The notes: generated by a model from the sequence alone, not told the origin. 7,298 bases of DNA from Thiomicrorhabdus sp. (GCA_015488565.1 WFNQ01000050.1:1-7298), one strand, 5' to 3'; positions 1 to 6,589 are shown, counted from the stretch's first letter. Numbers and translations: made by a program.

Positions 1-102
1 GGTACGATTCGTCTGGTTTTGTTAAAGTCCATTGGGCAGGCTTATGTAACAGGAGATTATTCCGCTGAATTGCTTGAAAAAACCTTAACGGATTGGCGTT
101 AA
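1..102 (+). CDS. 3' end of an unrecognised protein gene (partial)
   Basis: An open frame enters from the left edge and ends with TAA at 100-102, giving the last 33 residues of a protein (starts GTIRLVLLKS, ends TLTDWR). The piece looks like one or two amphipathic helices with no diagnostic motif, so I do not assign a function. It runs into the mutarotase-like gene with only one base between its stop and the next TTG, so the two are probably co-transcribed and translationally coupled. That it is coding is inferred from the uninterrupted frame and the tight junction; a chance 33-codon frame cannot be excluded. Confidence 0.6.
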   Translation, partial: GTIRLVLLKSIGQAYVTGDYSAELLEKTLTDWR

Positions 103-103
103 G

Positions 104-997
104 TTGTCGGTCAAGGTGGCATCGGTTTCAGATGTCTTGTTTGACAAAAAAGAAGCGTTATCAATTATTACCGTGGAAAATGATTTTGCTACGGCTCAAA
201 TTACGCCTTATGGGGCATCTGTATTAAGTTTTATTCCTAAGTGTTCTGGGGGTTCTGACCTGTTATGGGTTAGCCCAACGGCGTTTTTTAACGGCAAAAA
301 ACCAGTGCGAGGTGGTATTCCTATCTGTTGGCCTTGGTTTGGCCAACACCCTAATCACTCTGAGCTGCCTGCGCATGGTTTTGTGCGTAATTTGATTTGG
401 AGTCTGGATGGGGTTAAAAACTTGACAAGTGGCGCCACCGAACTGGTTTTGAGTGTTAAATCAAATGCGAAAACGCTTGAGATATGGCCTTACTCTTTTC
501 ACTTAAGCTTAACGATTACGATTGGAAAAATGCTCTCTCTTTGTTTAACGACGACGAATTTAAGTGATCAGGAGATGGTATTGACGGAAGCGTTCCATAG
601 TTACTTTAAGGTGAGTGACGCAAGAGAGGTGGCTGTTTCTGGATTTAAGAATAGTTTGCAGATTGATACCTTAAGTAAGCCAAATACGAGTGAATGCTTG
701 CAAGCCGAGCAACTCATTTTTTCTCCCCCTATTGATTCTGTTTTTCTTAACCATGCGAAAGATATTGTTATTAAAGATGCTGGCCTTTTGCGTGATATTT
801 GCATTGTTGGTAAAGAGGGTTCGATGTCTAGTGTTGTTTGGAGTCCTGGTTCTGAGATTGTTAAAGGGTTTGCTGATATTCCGAATGAGCAGTGGGCTTC
901 ATTCCTGTGTGTTGAGTCGGGTAATGTCTTTAGTGATGTTATTCGCTTAAAACCAAGAGAGACACATCGGTTAAAAATACGTTTACAGATGGTATAG
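104..997 (+). CDS. D-hexose-6-phosphate mutarotase-like protein (YeaD family, aldose 1-epimerase superfamily)
   Basis: The 297-residue product fits the usual length of the YeaD/YMR099C family, which interconverts the alpha and beta anomers of glucose-6-phosphate and related sugar phosphates in the cytoplasm. Family landmarks are visible: GASVLSF at 37-43, LLWVSP at 53-58, the phosphate-side segment VRGGIPICWPWFG at 68-80, PAHGFVRN at 89-96, the probable catalytic His165 in AFHSYF, and the probable catalytic Glu271 in CVESGN. No signal peptide or membrane segment is seen. The TTG at 104 lies one base after the preceding stop and has no clear Shine-Dalgarno sequence, so initiation probably relies on translational coupling; GTG at 116 is a possible alternative. 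The gene sits upstream of the carboxysome operon but is separated by 226 bases containing a promoter, so it is likely a separate transcription unit. Family assignment is firm; the exact sugar is not. Confidence 0.88.
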   Translation: MSVKVASVSDVLFDKKEALSIITVENDFATAQITPYGASVLSFIPKCSGGSDLLWVSPTAFFNGKKPVRGGIPICWPWFGQHPNHSELPAHGFVRNLIWSLDGVKNLTSGATELVLSVKSNAKTLEIWPYSFHLSLTITIGKMLSLCLTTTNLSDQEMVLTEAFHSYFKVSDAREVAVSGFKNSLQIDTLSKPNTSECLQAEQLIFSPPIDSVFLNHAKDIVIKDAGLLRDICIVGKEGSMSSVVWSPGSEIVKGFADIPNEQWASFLCVESGNVFSDVIRLKPRETHRLKIRLQMV

Positions 998-1101
998 AGA
1001 TAGAGTATCGTATGTGGGACTTTTTTAATGCACCAAAGAATTTTTCTTTTGTGTTAAGTAGTTTTTAAAGCGAAGTACTTAGTATGTTTAGGATGAGTTC
1101 C

Positions 1102-1122
1102 TTAGAGATGTATAGACTCTAA
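1102..1122 (+). promoter_or_regulatory. Candidate CbbR (LysR-type) operator dyad
   Basis: A perfect inverted repeat, TTAGAG - 9 bases - CTCTAA, is centred at 1112. This is about 70 bases upstream of the start point expected from the promoter at 1149-1176, where LysR-type regulators usually have their recognition site. CbbR, a LysR-type protein, controls many cbb operons, and no cbbR gene is present in this window. The sequence shows the dyad; its use by CbbR is inference. The dyad does not contain a centred T-N11-A core, which weakens the case. Confidence 0.35.
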
Positions 1123-1148
1123 TCAATCCTTTGTATCATTTATTTCAA

Positions 1149-1176
1149 TTGGCTAATCTTTAGACTGTTCTATAAG
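1149..1176 (+). promoter_or_regulatory. Probable sigma70-type promoter of the cso operon
   Basis: TTGGCT (1149-1154) and TATAAG (1171-1176) resemble -35 and -10 boxes with a 16-base spacer; TAAGAT at 1173-1178, with an 18-base spacer, is an alternative -10. Transcription would start near 1183, giving a leader of about 40 bases before cbbL. It is the best promoter-like pair I found by eye in the 998-1223 gap, and it lies directly upstream of the operon's first gene. A weak leader stem (GAGTT 1186-1190 with AACTC 1197-1201) follows. No start site has been mapped from this sequence. Confidence 0.42.
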
Positions 1177-1223
1177 ATTACGCTTGAGTTTAATTCAACT
1201 CCAAACCCTAGAGGAGAAGTTCT

Positions 1224-2636
1224 ATGTCTACACAAACTTTTGATGCGGGTGTGCAAGATTATCAGCTGACTTATTGGACGCCTGATTATACGCCGCTTGA
1301 TACAGATTTATTAGCATGTTTTAAAGTGATTCCGCAAGATGGAATTTCACGTGAAGAAGCTGCCGCTGCCGTTGCAGCAGAGAGTTCAACAGGTACTTGG
1401 ACCACAGTATGGACCGATTTATTATCGGATATGGAATACTACAAAGGTCGTGCTTACAGAATTGAAGACGTACCTGGTGATAAAGCCGCGTTCTATACGT
1501 TCATCGCTTACCCATTAGACCTTTTCGAAGAAGGTTCTGTTGTAAACGTTCTAACTTCATTGGTTGGTAACGTGTTCGGATTTAAAGCGATTCGTGCTTT
1601 GCGTCTTGAAGATATTCGTTTCCCAGTAGCGTTCGTTAAAACGTGTAATGGACCGCCAAGTGGTATCCAAGTTGAGCGTGATAAGCTAAACAAATATGGT
1701 CGCCCAATGTTAGGTTGTACCATTAAGCCTAAGTTAGGTTTATCTGCTAAAAACTACGGTCGTGCTGTTTATGAGTGCTTACGTGGTGGTTTAGATTTAA
1801 CCAAAGATGATGAAAACATCAACTCACAGCCTTTCCAGCGCTGGCAGGATCGTTTTGAATTTGTTGCAAACGCTGTTGATAAAGCAACGCTTGAAACAGG
1901 TGAGCGTAAAGGCCACTACTTAAACGTTACTTCTGGTGATGTTGAGCAAATGATGAAACGTGCAGAGTTCGCTAAAGAACTTGGTCAGCCAATCATCATG
2001 CATGATTTCTTGACAGCTGGTTTCACCGCAAATACAACTCTTGCTAAATGGTGTCGTGATAACGGAATGTTACTTCACATTCACCGTGCAATGCACGCTG
2101 TAATCGATCGTAACCCTAACCACGGTATTCACTTCCGCGTACTAGTTAAATGTCTACGTTTGTCAGGTGGTGATCATCTGCATACAGGTACGGTTGTTGG
2201 TAAGCTTGAAGGTGATCGCGCTTCAACACTTGGTTTTGTTGATTTATTGCGTGAAGATTTCATTGCAGAAGATCGTTCAAGAGGTATTTTCTTCGACCAA
2301 GACTGGGCTTCTATGCCAGGTGTCTTCGCCGTTGCTTCTGGTGGTATTCACGTATGGCACATGCCTGCACTATTGAATATCTTCGGTGATGATTCTGTAC
2401 TTCAGTTTGGTGGTGGTACGCAAGGACATCCTTCCGGTAACGCAGCAGGAGCCGCGGCTAACCGTGTTGCACTTGAAGCTTGTGTTAAAGCGCGTAATGA
2501 AGGTCGTGACCTAGAAAGAGAAGGTAATGATATTCTTCGTGAAGCAGCACGCCATAGTCCAGAGCTTGCAGTTGCTCTAGAAACTTGGAAAGAGATCAAG
2601 TTTGAGTTCGATACTGTTGATAAATTGGACGGCTAG
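1224..2636 (+). CDS. cbbL: RubisCO large subunit, form IA (carboxysomal)
   Basis: This is the catalytic subunit of ribulose-1,5-bisphosphate carboxylase/oxygenase, which adds CO2 to RuBP to give two 3-phosphoglycerates; here it is packed in the carboxysome lumen as L8S8. The 470 residues are typical of form I. The catalytic set is complete, at a constant offset of 7 from spinach numbering: Glu53, Trp59, Asn116, Lys168 (TIKPKLGLS), carbamylated Lys194 with metal ligands Asp196 and Glu197 (DLTKDDEN), His287-Arg288, His320, loop-6 Lys327 (GTVVGKLEG) and Ser372 (ASGGIHVWHM). The strong ribosome binding site AGAGGAGA at 1210-1217, six bases before ATG, fixes the start and suits high expression. 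cbbS follows after 38 bases. The form IA call rests on the sequence style together with the adjacent cso genes; form I itself is certain. No truncation or missing key residue was seen. Confidence 0.98.
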   Translation: MSTQTFDAGVQDYQLTYWTPDYTPLDTDLLACFKVIPQDGISREEAAAAVAAESSTGTWTTVWTDLLSDMEYYKGRAYRIEDVPGDKAAFYTFIAYPLDLFEEGSVVNVLTSLVGNVFGFKAIRALRLEDIRFPVAFVKTCNGPPSGIQVERDKLNKYGRPMLGCTIKPKLGLSAKNYGRAVYECLRGGLDLTKDDENINSQPFQRWQDRFEFVANAVDKATLETGERKGHYLNVTSGDVEQMMKRAEFAKELGQPIIMHDFLTAGFTANTTLAKWCRDNGMLLHIHRAMHAVIDRNPNHGIHFRVLVKCLRLSGGDHLHTGTVVGKLEGDRASTLGFVDLLREDFIAEDRSRGIFFDQDWASMPGVFAVASGGIHVWHMPALLNIFGDDSVLQFGGGTQGHPSGNAAGAAANRVALEACVKARNEGRDLEREGNDILREAARHSPELAVALETWKEIKFEFDTVDKLDG

Positions 2637-2640
2637 ATCA

Positions 2641-2656
2641 TTACTTGCCTAAGTAA
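2641..2656 (+). other. Small perfect hairpin between cbbL and cbbS
   Basis: TTACTT (2641-2646) and AAGTAA (2651-2656) form a perfect 6-bp stem with a 4-base loop, GCCT. It begins four bases after the cbbL stop and ends five bases before the cbbS ribosome binding site AAGGAG (2662-2667). There is no T-run after it, so it is not an intrinsic terminator. It could be an mRNA stability or processing element, but its small A/T-rich stem may also be chance. Confidence 0.35.
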
Positions 2657-2674
2657 AATATAAGGAGTATACCT

Positions 2675-3019
2675 ATGAGTAACTTAATTAAAGACGATTA
2701 CCGCACTCGCGTTACGATGGAAACATTTTCATTTTTACCAGAGTTAACGGCAGATGAAGTTTATGACCAGATTGTTTACATTATCAATCAGGGATGGACG
2801 CCAGCACTTGAGCATGATCGTCCAGAAAATGCAGCCGATCATTATTGGGGTATGTGGAAGCTACCATTCTTCGGAATGCGTGATCCTAATCTTTTCTTGA
2901 ACGAGATTGAAGAGTGTCGTCAAGCGTATCCTGATCACTTGATTCGTGTAGTTGGTTATGACAGCTATACGCAGTGTCAAGGACACAACTTTGTGGTTTA
3001 CCGCCCAAGAGGCATGTAA
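2675..3019 (+). CDS. cbbS: RubisCO small subunit, form IA
   Basis: The 114-residue product is the small subunit that caps the L8 core of form I RubisCO. Recognisable family blocks are ETFSFLPELT near residues 16-25, the QGWTPALEHD segment, YWGMWKLPFFG, the EIEECRQAYPDHLIRVVGYD helix-strand region and the C-terminal FVVYRP. AAGGAG at 2662-2667, seven bases before ATG, supports the start. It follows cbbL after 38 bases and precedes csoS2 by 34 bases, the canonical alpha-carboxysome order. In the H. neapolitanus system the N-terminal repeats of CsoS2 bind a site formed by CbbL and CbbS, so this subunit probably also takes part in cargo loading. There is no transit peptide or C-terminal extension. 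Identity is secure. Confidence 0.97.
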   Translation: MSNLIKDDYRTRVTMETFSFLPELTADEVYDQIVYIINQGWTPALEHDRPENAADHYWGMWKLPFFGMRDPNLFLNEIEECRQAYPDHLIRVVGYDSYTQCQGHNFVVYRPRGM

Positions 3020-3040
3020 TCCAACGCAATAAATGAATAT

Positions 3041-3044
3041 GGAG
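3041..3044 (+). promoter_or_regulatory. Ribosome binding site that selects the csoS2 start
   Basis: GGAG lies nine bases before ATG 3054. An in-frame ATG at 3033 lies upstream of this site and has no Shine-Dalgarno of its own. Starting at 3054 gives MSKSTKSPRGRS, leading directly into the first basic N repeat, as expected for CsoS2. Confidence 0.7.
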
Positions 3045-3053
3045 ATATTTAGT

Positions 3054-5054
3054 ATGAGTAAATCTACTAAAAGCCCAAGAGGGCGCTCCCAAGCTATTGC
3101 ACGTCGTAAATCTAGAGGGACTGGGGCAGCAACTGCTGCGCCAATCGCTACAAAGAGAGCAGCACGAGGGGTAGTCCCTCAAGCTGCAGCGGCGGTTAAA
3201 ACTTCAGTGCGAACTCCAGTAGCACCTTCTCAGCCAGTTGTGGTTTCTGAAGGTCGTGAAATGGCTAAGCAAAGAAGAAAGCAACGGATGAGCGGTCAAG
3301 CCGCTTCAGCAAGTTCCCAAAAGCCATCTAGAACGAGACAGAAGCCTGCAGCACCAGAAGCAATTCTAGAGCCTAGAGCTAAGTCTGAGACTCAGTCTAA
3401 ACCTAGAAATAGTGTAAGGAATGAGGCGGCTAAAGGTCGAGCACAAGTTAAATCAACCGTGGTTGAGGCTTCAAGTGGTCGTATGCTTTCCAAAGCAAGA
3501 CGCAAGTCTAAAGCGAAAGGACAAGCTGGTGTTGCTGCTTATAAATCAAGTGGTAGTGCAAGTATTGTGGCTAAAATTTCAAATCCTGAAGCATCAGGTC
3601 GAGATATTGCAAAAACAATTCGTTCTGAGCGTGGAAAGCGTGGAAAGTCAGGCGGTGTTTCATCTTCTGATGCATCAAAAAGACACAAGAGTCGCAAAAA
3701 ACGTTCAGGAGGCTCAGTCGATAAAGTGGGTTTTTCTGAAACTTTGAGCGGTCAAACAGTATCTGGTACACAAGTAGGTCAAGGCCAAAACAAATTAACA
3801 GGCGCTGAAAAAGGTGATTGTCAATTGGTTAGTGGTACGGAATATTTGGGGACAGAAGAGTTTGTCACTCAGTGTTCTGAAGTTCCTGAACCTGCAACGA
3901 CTAAAGTGACTATGACTCAGACAACTAAAGGTCAAACGATCAGTGGTAACAGAGTAGGTCAAGTGAAATCTGTAACAGGGGATCGTTCAGGTCTGTGTTC
4001 GAGTATTACTGGTACTGAGTACCTTCCGGCTGATCAAAGTGCATTATTCTGTGGTGCGAAAGGTTCTGAGTCAAACACTTCTACGAGTGGCTTTTCGGTT
4101 CAGTCGAGTTTAACTGCAACAGCCTCTCAAGGTCGTGCGAATGGTAGTAATGTGAGCGGAGGAAATGACTTTCCTGTGCAATCAGGATCTATTCAGCCAT
4201 CTTCTGCAGAACAAGGTGTTGCGCCTAAAAAGGTGGTAATGTCGAGTACTTTTGCAGGCAATAAAACCAGTGGAACACAAGTTGGTCGTTTAGAAGCGGT
4301 TACGGGTGTTGCAACAGGATATTGTCAGTCTGTTACTGGAACAGGTTATCAAGGGAAAGAGGAAGTTGAGGCGATTTGTGAGACTCAAGTAGCTCCCCCT
4401 AAGCCACAAGACAAAGTTGCTGTATCGGGTACTTTTTCGAGTAAGCAGAATGTTACGGGTGATCGTACATCAGAGCCATTGAGAACCTCTGGGGCTTCAA
4501 AAGGAAATTTTTCGGTCGGTAGTTCGTTTGTTAAGCAATCGAACGTAAAGCAGGAAATGCAACCAATAGAAGCAAACAGTGGGCATCCTTTAACAGGTGT
4601 TCAACCAGGAATTTCTGGCTTGACAGGTGCTCAAACGGGTGCTTGTGAGTTGGTAACGGGTACTCAGTATCAAGGTGTTGATCAAACGAACTTGATGTGT
4701 CAAGCTTCGAATGCATCCATTCCTGGTGAGTCAGACTTTCCAATTGCGATTGGAAGTGGAGCGGTTCCTGTAGATGTTTCTCAGCCTTTAGCGAGCGTTG
4801 AGTCAATGTCATCAGAAGCCAGCGTGATTACGGGAGATGGCTGGGACAGTGGCAGTAAAGTTACTGGAACAGGCGCACCTTTAACACCTGCTCGTAACCC
4901 TTCAATTCGAGGGGCATCAGGCCAGGTTCCATTGAGTGCGGCTAATTTTAGACCAACCTCAATGCAAGAAGTTCCGCCTAGCCCAATTACGGGTTCAGCT
5001 GGAAACACAAGTGATGGTGCAAAAGTAACACTATCTGGTGGCGCTAGAGCTTAG
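3054..5054 (+). CDS. csoS2: CsoS2 carboxysome assembly scaffold (compact version)
   Basis: CsoS2 is the largely disordered protein that gathers RubisCO and ties it to the carboxysome shell. With the start at 3054 it has 666 residues, shorter than the roughly 870 of Halothiobacillus neapolitanus. Residues 1-220 are very basic and carry four N repeats of the G-R-x(5,6)-R-R type (near 8-24, 65-82, 140-157, 180-199), the RubisCO-binding elements of the family. Residues 223-549 hold four M repeats rich in V/I-T-G and V-G motifs, with cysteine pairs. Residues 556-666 form the conserved C-terminal part: ITGDGWDSG (592-600), VTGTG, RNPSIRG (614-620), ITGSAGN (645-651) and a terminal SGGARA. All eight cysteines lie in the M repeats. 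A slippery heptamer with a hairpin at 4505-4547 could give a shorter CsoS2A. The gene lies between cbbS and csoSCA, as expected. No signal peptide or membrane segment is present. Confidence 0.95.
   Translation: MSKSTKSPRGRSQAIARRKSRGTGAATAAPIATKRAARGVVPQAAAAVKTSVRTPVAPSQPVVVSEGREMAKQRRKQRMSGQAASASSQKPSRTRQKPAAPEAILEPRAKSETQSKPRNSVRNEAAKGRAQVKSTVVEASSGRMLSKARRKSKAKGQAGVAAYKSSGSASIVAKISNPEASGRDIAKTIRSERGKRGKSGGVSSSDASKRHKSRKKRSGGSVDKVGFSETLSGQTVSGTQVGQGQNKLTGAEKGDCQLVSGTEYLGTEEFVTQCSEVPEPATTKVTMTQTTKGQTISGNRVGQVKSVTGDRSGLCSSITGTEYLPADQSALFCGAKGSESNTSTSGFSVQSSLTATASQGRANGSNVSGGNDFPVQSGSIQPSSAEQGVAPKKVVMSSTFAGNKTSGTQVGRLEAVTGVATGYCQSVTGTGYQGKEEVEAICETQVAPPKPQDKVAVSGTFSSKQNVTGDRTSEPLRTSGASKGNFSVGSSFVKQSNVKQEMQPIEANSGHPLTGVQPGISGLTGAQTGACELVTGTQYQGVDQTNLMCQASNASIPGESDFPIAIGSGAVPVDVSQPLASVESMSSEASVITGDGWDSGSKVTGTGAPLTPARNPSIRGASGQVPLSAANFRPTSMQEVPPSPITGSAGNTSDGAKVTLSGGARA
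3075..3653 (+). repeat. Four CsoS2 N repeats (RubisCO-binding, basic)
   Basis: Within CsoS2 residues 8-200, four imperfect copies recur: RGRSQAIARRKSRG, EGREMAKQRRKQRMSG, SGRMLSKARRKSKAKG and SGRDIAKTIRSERGKRG. They share G-R at the start and an Arg/Lys cluster seven to eight residues later, and are separated by Ala/Pro/Ser-rich linkers of about 40-60 residues (shorter before the last copy). In H. neapolitanus the equivalent repeats bind RubisCO. The fourth copy has one Arg replaced by Ile-Arg (TIRSER), so it may bind differently. Confidence 0.85.
3720..4700 (+). repeat. Four CsoS2 M repeats (shell-contacting, Cys-paired)
   Basis: M1 spans residues 223-274 (3720-3875), M2 284-333 (3903-4052), M3 393-442 (4230-4379) and a partial M4 about 504-549 (4563-4700). 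Each ends with the pattern G-x-C-x-x-(V/I)-(S/T)-G-T-x-Y-x(12)-C, with the two cysteines exactly 18 residues apart: C256/C274, C315/C333, C424/C442, C531/C549. M4 lacks the full first third, and residues 453-480 look like a degenerate half-repeat. Long Ser-rich linkers separate M2 from M3 and M3 from M4. Confidence 0.85.
4505..4547 (+). promoter_or_regulatory. Candidate -1 programmed frameshift site in csoS2
   Basis: The in-frame heptamer A AAT TTT (4505-4511) matches X XXY YYZ. Downstream, GTTCG (4522-4526) pairs with CGAAC (4540-4544) and TTG (4528-4530) with CAA (4536-4538), with one T-T mismatch and the loop TTAAG; TA at 4520-4521 can add two pairs past a bulged G. The -1 frame reads three codons and stops at TAG 4520-4522. 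The product would be 489 residues, with M1-M3 but without M4 or the C-terminal domain. CsoS2A/CsoS2B production by frameshifting is known for H. neapolitanus; its use here is inferred from the sequence alone. Confidence 0.6.
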
Positions 5055-5078
5055 CATAAGAAATTAAGTGAGATTGTT

Positions 5079-6584
5079 TTGAAAGCAAAGAGTCGTAAAA
5101 TACCGATGTTTCGGCGCAAAATACGAGTGCGAAGTCGAACTTATGACGGTTTGTCACAAGATGTTAATAGTACATCATTCGTTCAAAGTGAATTAGGATC
5201 ACATCCTTTGGTTCAGCTTGAACAGAATGAGATGCTACGTGCTTATGAAGTGCGAATTAAATCGGCATTTGATGAGATTAAGTCTGTTGTACAAGAGTTA
5301 TCTATGCAAAAGGCTCAATCAGGTTTTGCTTGTAAAATTCAGGATGTTGTCCGAACAAGGCTTGGAATTACGTTCAGCCAAGAAACATTGAATAAGTTTG
5401 TTCAATATAAATTTGACAGTGATTCTTTTTATTGTGAATGTGTTTTTGCCCAGTTTATGGCAATGTCTAAAGAGTTTTTTGAGCAAGACCCTCTAAAGGG
5501 TCAAAACAGGGCTAAAGCAGAAAATATGTTCAGAAAAGCGGGGTTTCATGCTGTTGGAATCGCGCCCTGTGCAGATGGTCGTTTAGCGCATTTAATTAGT
5601 TATGTCTTAAGGCTTCCTTATTCTCTGGTGAGAAGAAAGGCTCATGCGGGTGCTTTGTTTGATGTAAGTGAAAGTGTTCGTAATTGGGTATTTATTGAGC
5701 ACAGTCGTTTTCGCGAAGGCGTTCCAAACTCAATAGATGAACCCACACGATATTTAAAAATAGCGGTTTATCATTACTCAAAGTCAGATCCAAGCCATCA
5801 AGGCTGTGCGGCACATGGTAGTGATGATACAAAAGCGGCTGAAGCTGCATTGTCTAAATTAAATGATTTTAGGCAAGCGATTGAAAACCGCTTTGGGTGC
5901 GGTTCTACCGTGCAGACGTTATTGATTGGAATGAATACGGATGACGATAGTCTGAAAATGTTCGTTCCAGATAAAGAAGGGAAAGTGTGTCTGGATCGTT
6001 TTATTGAAACGAATGCGCTTTTCCACCAAACAACTAAAATGACTGCTGAGCAAGCAAAAGTTCAAATTCAGCAAGCTGTTATGCAGTGTAATGTTCGAAG
6101 TGGTTCTAGTGTATTGCTTGAATCAATGAATGAGTTGATTGCTTGGTTCATAGAGAATAATTTTTCTCAAATTGAGTATGTTAACCAATATGAAAAGGGT
6201 TGCTACTCTGATATTGGCCATGCAGAGCGTTTTATTGGAATTGGTAGTGGTTTTGAGGAAGTTCAGCTCAGAAACCTAACTTACTATAGTTATTTAGACA
6301 CAGTAGAAGAAGGTTTTAATGATGTAGATGTTGGCATTAAAATTTTTACGGGTCTGAATATTAAGAAAGGGTTGCCCATTCCAATTATTATTCGCTGTGA
6401 TTATGACGGTAGAGTTCCTGGTTCAAAGGAGCGTGCTGAAAATAAGGCGAAAAGAATAGAAGGTGCAGTACATAATCGTTATTCCGAGTTATCAGAGTCT
6501 GGTCGGTTGCAAACCTTATGTACGTTGAGAGATAACACAGGACACCAGCCAGCCGAAAGAATTAAGTTGGCTTGTAAGTTCTAA
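5079..6584 (+). CDS. csoSCA: Carboxysomal carbonic anhydrase CsoSCA (CsoS3)
   Basis: This zinc enzyme interconverts bicarbonate and CO2 inside the carboxysome to feed RubisCO. The 501 residues are close to the roughly 514 of H. neapolitanus. The active site is complete: Cys164, Asp166 and Arg168 in APCADGR, then His232 and Cys243 (YHYSKSDPSHQGC). These match the zinc ligands Cys173, His242, Cys253 and the Asp-Arg dyad of the H. neapolitanus enzyme by spacing. Following the solved relative, residues about 50-140 form a helical N-terminal domain, 140-385 the catalytic domain, and the rest a C-terminal domain resembling the catalytic fold but without the ligands. Residues 1-20 are strongly basic. 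The TTG start at 5079 has only a weak Shine-Dalgarno (AAGTGAG, 5066-5072), which suits a low-copy component; ATG 5106 is an in-frame alternative with no ribosome binding site. It starts 24 bases after csoS2. Confidence 0.95.
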   Translation: MKAKSRKIPMFRRKIRVRSRTYDGLSQDVNSTSFVQSELGSHPLVQLEQNEMLRAYEVRIKSAFDEIKSVVQELSMQKAQSGFACKIQDVVRTRLGITFSQETLNKFVQYKFDSDSFYCECVFAQFMAMSKEFFEQDPLKGQNRAKAENMFRKAGFHAVGIAPCADGRLAHLISYVLRLPYSLVRRKAHAGALFDVSESVRNWVFIEHSRFREGVPNSIDEPTRYLKIAVYHYSKSDPSHQGCAAHGSDDTKAAEAALSKLNDFRQAIENRFGCGSTVQTLLIGMNTDDDSLKMFVPDKEGKVCLDRFIETNALFHQTTKMTAEQAKVQIQQAVMQCNVRSGSSVLLESMNELIAWFIENNFSQIEYVNQYEKGCYSDIGHAERFIGIGSGFEEVQLRNLTYYSYLDTVEEGFNDVDVGIKIFTGLNIKKGLPIPIIIRCDYDGRVPGSKERAENKAKRIEGAVHNRYSELSESGRLQTLCTLRDNTGHQPAERIKLACKF

Positions 6585-6589
6585 CCATT

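Noticed and set aside
1031..1053. Stem-loop after the mutarotase gene (CAC-AAAGAA / TTCTTT-GTG with one mismatch) as a terminator
   Set aside because: The stem is almost all A/T with a 3-base loop and no T-run directly after it; too weak to call an intrinsic terminator.
2402..2599. Antisense open frames within cbbL, csoS2 and csoS4 genes
   Set aside because: They are shadows of strongly supported + strand genes, with low-complexity translations and no ribosome binding sites of note.
3033..3053. Upstream in-frame ATG for csoS2 adding MNMEIFS
   Set aside because: It has no Shine-Dalgarno of its own, while GGAG 3041-3044 lies between it and ATG 3054, which gives the expected MSKS start.
4226..4232. 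T AAA AAG as another slippery site in csoS2
   Set aside because: The first base breaks the X XXY YYZ pattern, and the -1 frame does not stop promptly in the bases just downstream.
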